A stretch of DNA of 64,000 nucleotides from Dokdonella_A ginsengisoli (GTDB taxonomy: Bacteria > Pseudomonadota > Gammaproteobacteria > Xanthomonadales > Rhodanobacteraceae): contig NZ_JBHSHD010000016.1 in assembly GCF_042652785.1 (NCBI RefSeq), forward strand, positions 1-64,000, read 5' to 3'. Under the pieces are notes generated by a model that was not told the DNA's origin, did no database searches, and saw only the letters and a program-made list of their open reading frames with translations. The translations under genes were made by a program, and so were the position numbers. This document shows positions 59,257 to 64,000 of the stretch, piece after piece. Position 1 is the stretch's first letter. Every line of letters begins with the position of its first letter.

Positions 59257-59820
59257 CTACCAGACCAGATCGGCCGGCACGCCGTCGTCCTCGGTGGCGT
59301 GCGGGTCGCAGAGCAGGACCAGCGCTTCCGGATCGACCGTCTGCGCCGCAAGCCCGGTCTCGCGCGTGACGAGCAGGTAGCGTCCGGCGAACTGCGCCAC
59401 CGCCAGCTCGCCGCCGTTGAGGCGCGGCAGCTGGTCGGCCGTCACGTAGATGCGCCGGATCTTGTTCGCGTGAGGAAAATGGCGCGGAATTTCCGCGTCG
59501 GCGACGTTGAGGGATTTGCCGTTCAGCAGTTCGGCGAGCTTCTGCTTGCGCTCGCGCTTCTCCCGCGCGCGCTGCTCGGCTTCGCGCTGCGCGCGCTCGC
59601 GCCCCTCGCGTTCGTTCCTGTCGCGCAGCGCGTACGCCTTGGCGAGGTCGATCTCGCCGCCCTCGCGTCGCGGCGAACGCTGCTGTTGCTGCGAGCGCTG
59701 CTGTTGTGGGCGTTGCTGCGGCCGCTGCGCCTGCTGCGGCTTTTTCTGAGGTTGCGGCTTGTTCTGCGGCTTCGCGACGAAGCCCGCTTTCAACAACTGA
59801 TCGCGCAAGGATTCGGACAT
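59257..59820 (-). CDS. DUF2058 family protein (YaiL-like)
   Basis: About 187 aa from the ATG at 59820 (MSESLRDQLLKAGF). The N-terminus SLRDQLLKAGFVAKPQ is the family start; a long Gln/Pro/Arg-rich low-complexity part follows (RPQQRPQQQRSQQQQRSPRR). Then a charged helix and the conserved end RHFPHANKIRRIYVTADQLP, then LNGGELAVAQFAGRYLLV. E. coli YaiL belongs to this family; it is a nucleoprotein/polysaccharide-synthesis-linked protein of unclear role. The Gln-rich stretch is longer than usual. Confidence 0.82.
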   Translation of the reverse strand: MSESLRDQLLKAGFVAKPQNKPQPQKKPQQAQRPQQRPQQQRSQQQQRSPRREGGEIDLAKAYALRDRNEREGRERAQREAEQRAREKRERKQKLAELLNGKSLNVADAEIPRHFPHANKIRRIYVTADQLPRLNGGELAVAQFAGRYLLVTRETGLAAQTVDPEALVLLCDPHATEDDGVPADLVW

Positions 59821-59955
59821 GACTGGGACACCCACCACGAAACACACGCCATTTCGACGGACGAAGAGCTTACACGAGCCGCGAAAACGGAAAAGCCCGC
59901 CCCCTCACGCCCGCCGTCGCCCCCAATCATCCGCCTTTAGCTCTTGCTGAAAAGT

Positions 59956-59973
59956 GCGGCCAGGGATGGCCGC
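59956..59973. terminator. Hairpin GCGGCCA-GGGA-TGGCCGC
   Basis: A perfect 7-bp stem between slyX and the DUF2058 gene, both leftward, ~75 nt after the slyX-gene stop and ~135 nt before the DUF2058 start. It contains the CCAGGGATGG word also seen at 35450. Confidence 0.4.
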
Positions 59974-60047
59974 GTCGGACCGCACCGCCGTACCGACCGT
60001 CACGAACCACGCTCGCTTCGCACAAGCGGCGATCACGGACGATCGCA

Positions 60048-60263
60048 CTAATAATGCGGCGGCGGCGGCTCATCCCGCGCATCCTGCGTCAGCGATCCGC
60101 GCATCGCGACGAGTTCGCTGCGCAGCCGATCCATCGCCAGGCGCATTTCCAGCAGCTGCTGCTCGTGCGCAGCGACCGTATCGTTGAGCACGTTCATCGT
60201 GTCGTCGACGAAGGCGAGCCGCACTTCGAGCTCGGTCAGGCGGTCTTCGAGCGTGCCGGTCAT
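60048..60263 (-). CDS. slyX: SlyX family protein
   Basis: A 71-aa protein: a heptad-type coiled coil (DRLTELEVRLAFVDDTMNVL, NDTVAAHEQQLLEMRLAMDR) ending in the SlyX signature DEPPPPHY. Function is unknown in the family. It overlaps the gmd stop by 4 nt (ATGA), so it is coupled to gmd, an uncommon partner. Confidence 0.92.
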   Translation of the reverse strand: MTGTLEDRLTELEVRLAFVDDTMNVLNDTVAAHEQQLLEMRLAMDRLRSELVAMRGSLTQDARDEPPPPHY

Positions 60264-61399
60264 CCGGCGCGCCCCGGCAGGCGTTCGATCAGATGGCGGC
60301 CGTGGCGGGCGCCGATCGCGCCCTGCGCTTCGCGCTGCGCGAGCGCCAGATCGGCCGCGGCCATCTCGCGCACGAGCTCGGCGAAACTCGTCTTCGGCGT
60401 CCAGCCCAGGCGTTCGCGCGCGAAGCTCGAATCGCCGAGCAGCGTGTCCACTTCCGCCGGGCGGTAATACTGCGGATGAATGCGCACGATCACGTCGCCG
60501 GGCGCGATCTTCGCGTCCGGCGTGCTCACGGCCGAGACGACCGCGTGCTCGTCGGCGCCGGCGCCGCGGAATTCCAGTTCAATGCCCATCTCGCGTGCCG
60601 CGAGCGTGACGAAATCGCGCACCGAATGCTGGATGCCGGTCGCGATCACGTAGTCCGCGGGCTGGTCCTGCTGCAGGATCAGCCATTGCGCCTCGACGAA
60701 ATCGCGCGCATGGCCCCAGTCGCGCCGCGCGTCGAGATTGCCGAGGTAGAGGCAATGCTGCAGGCCGGTGGCGACGCGCGCCAGGCCGCGCGTGATCTTG
60801 CGCGTGACGAAGGTCTCGCCGCGGATCGGCGACTCATGATTGAACAGGATGCCGTTGCAGCCGTAGATGCCGTACGCCTCGCGGTAGTTCACGGTGATCC
60901 AGTACGCGTACAGCTTCGCCACGCCGTAGGGCGAGCGCGGATGGAACGGCGTCGATTCGCGCTGCGGCGTCTCGCGCACCAGGCCATACAGCTCCGACGT
61001 GGACGCCTGATAGAAACGGCAGCGGTCGCCGAGGCCGAGGCTGCGCATCGCCTCGAGCAGGCGCAGCGTGCCCAGGCCGTCCGCGTTCGCGGTGTACTCC
61101 GGCTCCTCGAACGAGACGGCGACGTGGCTCTGCGCGGCGAGGTTGTAGATCTCGTCGGGCTTCACCTGCTGGACCACGCGCAGCAGGCTCAGCGAATCGG
61201 TCAGATCGCCGTAGTGAAGGTGAACGCCGGGCTGCGTCTCGTCCAGCTCGTGATAGAGGTGATCGATGCGCTCGGTGTTGAACGACGACGCGCGCCGCTT
61301 CAGGCCGTGCACCTCGTATCCCTTCGCCAGCATCAGTTCGGCGAGATAGGCGCCGTCCTGGCCGGTGATGCCGGTGATCAATGCTCGCTTTCTTTCCAT
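60260..61399 (-). CDS. gmd: GDP-mannose 4,6-dehydratase
   Basis: About 379 aa from the ATG at 61399 (MERKRALITGITGQDG). The NADP loop is TGITGQDGAYLAE. The catalytic triad region is STSELYG and PYGVAKLYAYW, with Thr/Glu and Tyr-Lys, and FNHESPIRGETFVTRKI is the Gmd signature. It converts GDP-mannose to GDP-4-keto-6-deoxymannose for O-antigen or capsule sugars (fucose, rhamnose). No other sugar gene is adjacent; only slyX follows. A 98-nt gap separates it from the DUF1501 gene upstream region. Confidence 0.94.
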   Translation of the reverse strand: MERKRALITGITGQDGAYLAELMLAKGYEVHGLKRRASSFNTERIDHLYHELDETQPGVHLHYGDLTDSLSLLRVVQQVKPDEIYNLAAQSHVAVSFEEPEYTANADGLGTLRLLEAMRSLGLGDRCRFYQASTSELYGLVRETPQRESTPFHPRSPYGVAKLYAYWITVNYREAYGIYGCNGILFNHESPIRGETFVTRKITRGLARVATGLQHCLYLGNLDARRDWGHARDFVEAQWLILQQDQPADYVIATGIQHSVRDFVTLAAREMGIELEFRGAGADEHAVVSAVSTPDAKIAPGDVIVRIHPQYYRPAEVDTLLGDSSFARERLGWTPKTSFAELVREMAAADLALAQREAQGAIGARHGRHLIERLPGRAG

Positions 61400-61497
61400 C
61401 GGTCCTGTGCTTCGGCCGGCCGTCGCGAAAACGGGCATGGTAGCGGAAAAGATCGCCCCGATGCGCCGCCGGCGGCCGGTGCAGCCCGGAAGCCGGG

Positions 61498-62850
61498 CTA
61501 GCTCGCGCCGTCGAATCCGTTGGCGAAGATCGGATCGCCGGGCATCAGGCCGAGCGGCCCCGGATAGGCGTAGTCGGGGAACACGCTGGCGAGGTCGTCG
61601 TTGCCCAGATGATCCTGCACGATCTCGCTGAGCACGCGCCGCGAGTCGGTGGTCGTGGCGACGTCCTCGTTCTGGAACAGCTGACCGTCGCCGAGGCCGC
61701 CGAAGCTGCCGAACAGGCGCCCGCCCTGCACCCGCCCGCCGAGCACGAGCATCGGGTTGCCGCTGCCGTGATCGGTGCCGCGGTTGTCGTTCTCACGCAC
61801 GCGGCGGCCGAATTCGCTCTGCACGACGACGACCATGCGCCCGGCCATCTGGCTGCCGGCGAGATCGGCGTAGAGCGCCGACAGCACCTGCGAAAGCCCG
61901 TCCACGCGCGCGGCGTACTGGTTGTTGTTGAGATTGGCCTGGTCGCCGGCGCCCTGGTTCTCGTGCGTGTCCCAGCCGCCGTAGTCCAGCGTGGCGACCT
62001 GCAGTCCGAGACCGCGCTTGGCGATGTTTGCGATCAGCTTGGCCTGGTTCGCCAGACCGGCGGCGACGCCGCTGCTCGGGTAGTTCGCCCCCGGCGACGG
62101 CGTGTAGGTGGCCAGGCTCAGCGAGTCGATCAGTTCGACGGTGGTCGCCGCGCCGGAGCCGGCGAGCTCCAGCGCGCCCGAGCCGGCGTACATCTGGTTC
62201 AGCGTCATCATCGTCGACAGCTTGTACAGCGGCTGGCCGTCGACCTGCGTGCCGCTGTTGCCGTTGGGATGGAAGCTGGACGGATCGTCCAGCGTCATCG
62301 TGTCGCGCCGGCCGAGCAGGCTGTCCGGCGGCGCGGCGCCGGCGGCCAGCGCCGGGATCCGCGCGGTGTCGGGCACCTGCCCGGCCGATTCCAGGTGACG
62401 CGCGAGCCAGCCGCTGCTCGTGCGCAAATCGCCGGGCGTGCCGAGATCGACATAGTCCTGCGCATCGAAATGGCTGCGCGAGATGTGCTCGAGCGGAAAG
62501 CCGACGCCGTGCACGACCGCGAGCCTGCGCTGCTGGTAGAGCTCGTGCAGCCCGGTAGCGGCGAAATGCAGGCCGAAGTTGCCCGACAGCGGCAATGCGG
62601 CGGTCGGGCCGCTGGTGCGGATGTGAATCGTCGGCCGCTTCGCCTCGTAGGGCGCGCGATCGGGACCGCCGATCGGCGGCACCAGGTTGAGGCCGTCCAT
62701 GCCGCCGCGCAGGAACACGAAGACGAGAAAACGGTCGCCGACCCACTCCGCGCGCGCAGGCCGGCTGCGCAGCGCGAGCTGCATTCCGCCCAGCGCGGTG
62801 AGACAGAGCGTGGAGCCCTTGAGGAAGCCGCGTCGCGTGAGATTGCCCAT
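61498..62850 (-). CDS. DUF1501 family secreted protein (Tat signal)
   Basis: About 450 aa from the ATG at 62850. It has a twin-arginine signal (LTRRGFLKGSTLCLTALGGM). Conserved DUF1501 features are FLRGGMDGLNLVPP, SHFDAQDYVDLGTP, YGGWDTHENQ, VVQSEFGRRVREN and GTDHGSGNPMLVLGG, as in sulfatase-like, alkaline-phosphatase-fold proteins. The C-terminus is DPIFANGFDGAS, the same tail as on the two LVIVD proteins. It lies 11 nt downstream of the DUF1800 gene, and the two are co-transcribed. DUF1501/DUF1800 pairs are common; their activity is not known. Confidence 0.88.
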   Translation of the reverse strand: MGNLTRRGFLKGSTLCLTALGGMQLALRSRPARAEWVGDRFLVFVFLRGGMDGLNLVPPIGGPDRAPYEAKRPTIHIRTSGPTAALPLSGNFGLHFAATGLHELYQQRRLAVVHGVGFPLEHISRSHFDAQDYVDLGTPGDLRTSSGWLARHLESAGQVPDTARIPALAAGAAPPDSLLGRRDTMTLDDPSSFHPNGNSGTQVDGQPLYKLSTMMTLNQMYAGSGALELAGSGAATTVELIDSLSLATYTPSPGANYPSSGVAAGLANQAKLIANIAKRGLGLQVATLDYGGWDTHENQGAGDQANLNNNQYAARVDGLSQVLSALYADLAGSQMAGRMVVVVQSEFGRRVRENDNRGTDHGSGNPMLVLGGRVQGGRLFGSFGGLGDGQLFQNEDVATTTDSRRVLSEIVQDHLGNDDLASVFPDYAYPGPLGLMPGDPIFANGFDGAS

Positions 62851-62861
62851 GACGTCCTCGC

Positions 62862-64000
62862 TCAGCGCAGCATCGCTTGTGGACTGAACAGGATGCAGTC
62901 GACCATCCCGCGCAGCCGGTTGTACCAGTAGTTCGGGCCGGAATTGGTGCCGATGCCCTGCGTGTTGCCGGCCGGTCCGGCGCCGATGCCGACGTCGGCC
63001 GGAAACATCGTCAGGGTGTCGGTGTTGCGGCACAGGAAGTCGCGCACCTGCGTGTGCAGCGCGGTGCCGATCCAGCCGTTGGCCGAATCCGGCGCCCAGC
63101 CGAAGCAGCGCGTCAGCCAGAAGTCGGCGAGCTTGTTCGGCGTGTGCTGGGCCACGTTGCTGCCGAATTCGGCCAGCGTCGTCGCCAGCACAGGTGCCAG
63201 CGGCGTCTGTTCGTTGCCGGTGCCTTCGTCGAGGGTCCAGTCGATCGTGCGCCACGCGTGCACGAAGGCGGTGCTGCCCATCCAGTAGTCCGAGGCATCG
63301 GGGAATCCGTTCGGCGGCCGCCAGTCGAACGGACGATGTCCGGTGCGGCGGAAGCGGTCCATGAAGGTGTCGCTGGCCGGCGAGCCGTTGGCGACGTTGC
63401 GCCGTACGGTGAAATCGACGCTGACCGCGCGCAAGGCGGAAACGACCGTCTCGAACGGCCGCTTGACCTTGTTGCCGAAGTTCGCGATGTCGCTGAAGCA
63501 GCCGGGAATCGTCGGATCGCCGTCCTGGCTGCCGTACAGCAGGATCGCGCGCACCACCTGCTTGAGCTGGTCGGCCGCGTTGCGCGCGGTGAAGAACACG
63601 TGCGCGGCGTTGTCGATCACCTCCTGCGGCGGATTCTCGCCGAGGAAGCGCCGCGCGAGCTTGGTCGCGATGTGGCGGCCGGTGCCCGGATGCATCGCGA
63701 TGCGATCGAGGAAAGCCGCGATCTCCGTCGCCGGCGGCGTGTTCGCCGCCTGGAACAGGCCCACCACGGTCTTCTGGCCGATGTCGTGCCAGCCGTTGAT
63801 GAAGGCCGGCAGGCCGTTGTTGGTGGTGCCGTTGCCGCCGTTGCCGAAACTCCAGCCGGTCAGTGCGCGCGCGAGCTCGTAGACGTCGGCGTCGACGTAG
63901 CCGACCGGCATGCCCGCGCCGTCCTCGCCGGCCGGGATCGACGGCACCTCGTGCTGCTGCAATTCGGGCCCGAGGTAGTTCAGCGCCCCGAGCGTGTGCA
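62862..64000 (-). CDS. DUF1800 family protein (5' end outside the window)
   Basis: The frame is open to the right edge, so only the C-terminal ~379 residues are seen. It shows the DUF1800 pattern: HTLGALNYLGPELQQHEVPS, DVYELARALTGWSF, MHPGTGRHIATKLARRFLGE, FFTARNAADQLKQVVRAILL, KRPFETVVSALRAV, and LRGMVDCILFSPQAML at the end. The proteins of this family are secreted or periplasmic, of unknown function, and almost always paired with DUF1501, as here with an 11-nt gap. Confidence 0.88.
   Translation of the reverse strand, partial: HTLGALNYLGPELQQHEVPSIPAGEDGAGMPVGYVDADVYELARALTGWSFGNGGNGTTNNGLPAFINGWHDIGQKTVVGLFQAANTPPATEIAAFLDRIAMHPGTGRHIATKLARRFLGENPPQEVIDNAAHVFFTARNAADQLKQVVRAILLYGSQDGDPTIPGCFSDIANFGNKVKRPFETVVSALRAVSVDFTVRRNVANGSPASDTFMDRFRRTGHRPFDWRPPNGFPDASDYWMGSTAFVHAWRTIDWTLDEGTGNEQTPLAPVLATTLAEFGSNVAQHTPNKLADFWLTRCFGWAPDSANGWIGTALHTQVRDFLCRNTDTLTMFPADVGIGAGPAGNTQGIGTNSGPNYWYNRLRGMVDCILFSPQAMLR

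Overview
This 64-kb window is a GC-rich gammaproteobacterial chromosome segment, most likely from the order Lysobacterales/Xanthomonadales (a Rhodanobacteraceae-like genome such as Dokdonella and relatives). That placement is an inference. It rests on the gene set: a FimX/Filp-like degenerate c-di-GMP receptor, PpsR with PpsA, a BigR persulfide operon of the Xylella/Xanthomonas type, SlyX, DUF1249, DUF2058, PhaB/PhaR, and secreted proteins with an IFxDGFDG tail. No rRNA, tRNA or CRISPR array was recognised.

Layout: 1-3.9 kb holds the end of xseA, a DUF1249 gene, ppsR and a persulfide-detoxification operon (YeeE/YedE pair, persulfide dioxygenase, BigR-like repressor) with a palindromic operator at its promoter. 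4.1-11.4 kb holds two paralogous secreted LVIVD beta-propeller proteins and a membrane-anchored winged-helix/TPR regulator. 11.5-30.2 kb is housekeeping: ppsA, a CHAD protein, a 2OG-Fe(II) oxygenase, glmM, a DksA-like protein without a zinc site, yidD-pyrC-M23 peptidase, a TonB receptor, folE2, a mtaD-ubiG-mupP-like block, and efp with divergent epmB. 30.4-37.0 kb holds the FimX-like protein, htpX, gluQ, and phaR flanked by two phaB paralogues.

37.0-57.7 kb is a lower-GC integrated element of about 20.6 kb. It is inserted exactly at the 3' end of the second phaB. A near-repeat of the phaB 3' end lies at both junctions (identical core TTCATGAACTA). Candidate integrase arm sites (TAGCTACCCA, 12-bp period) lie just inside each end, and a tyrosine integrase is next to the right junction. 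A translationally coupled leftward operon encodes an AlpA-type regulator, a CHC2 primase protein, a primase-like protein, a RepA-like helicase, a TubC-docking/Cys-rich protein, and two large phage DNA-ejection-like proteins. No capsid, portal, terminase or lysis genes are visible. The right half carries a ParB-like half protein, an HNH nuclease, a secreted HExxH protein, a large catalase (KatE), a DUF883 protein, a P63C-domain protein and several small genes. The best explanation is a phage-satellite-like element, or a decayed podovirus-type prophage, carrying stress cargo.

57.7-64 kb returns to the chromosome: a small gene paralogous to one inside the element, a secreted protein of unknown function, DUF2058, slyX-gmd, and a DUF1800/DUF1501 pair cut by the window edge.
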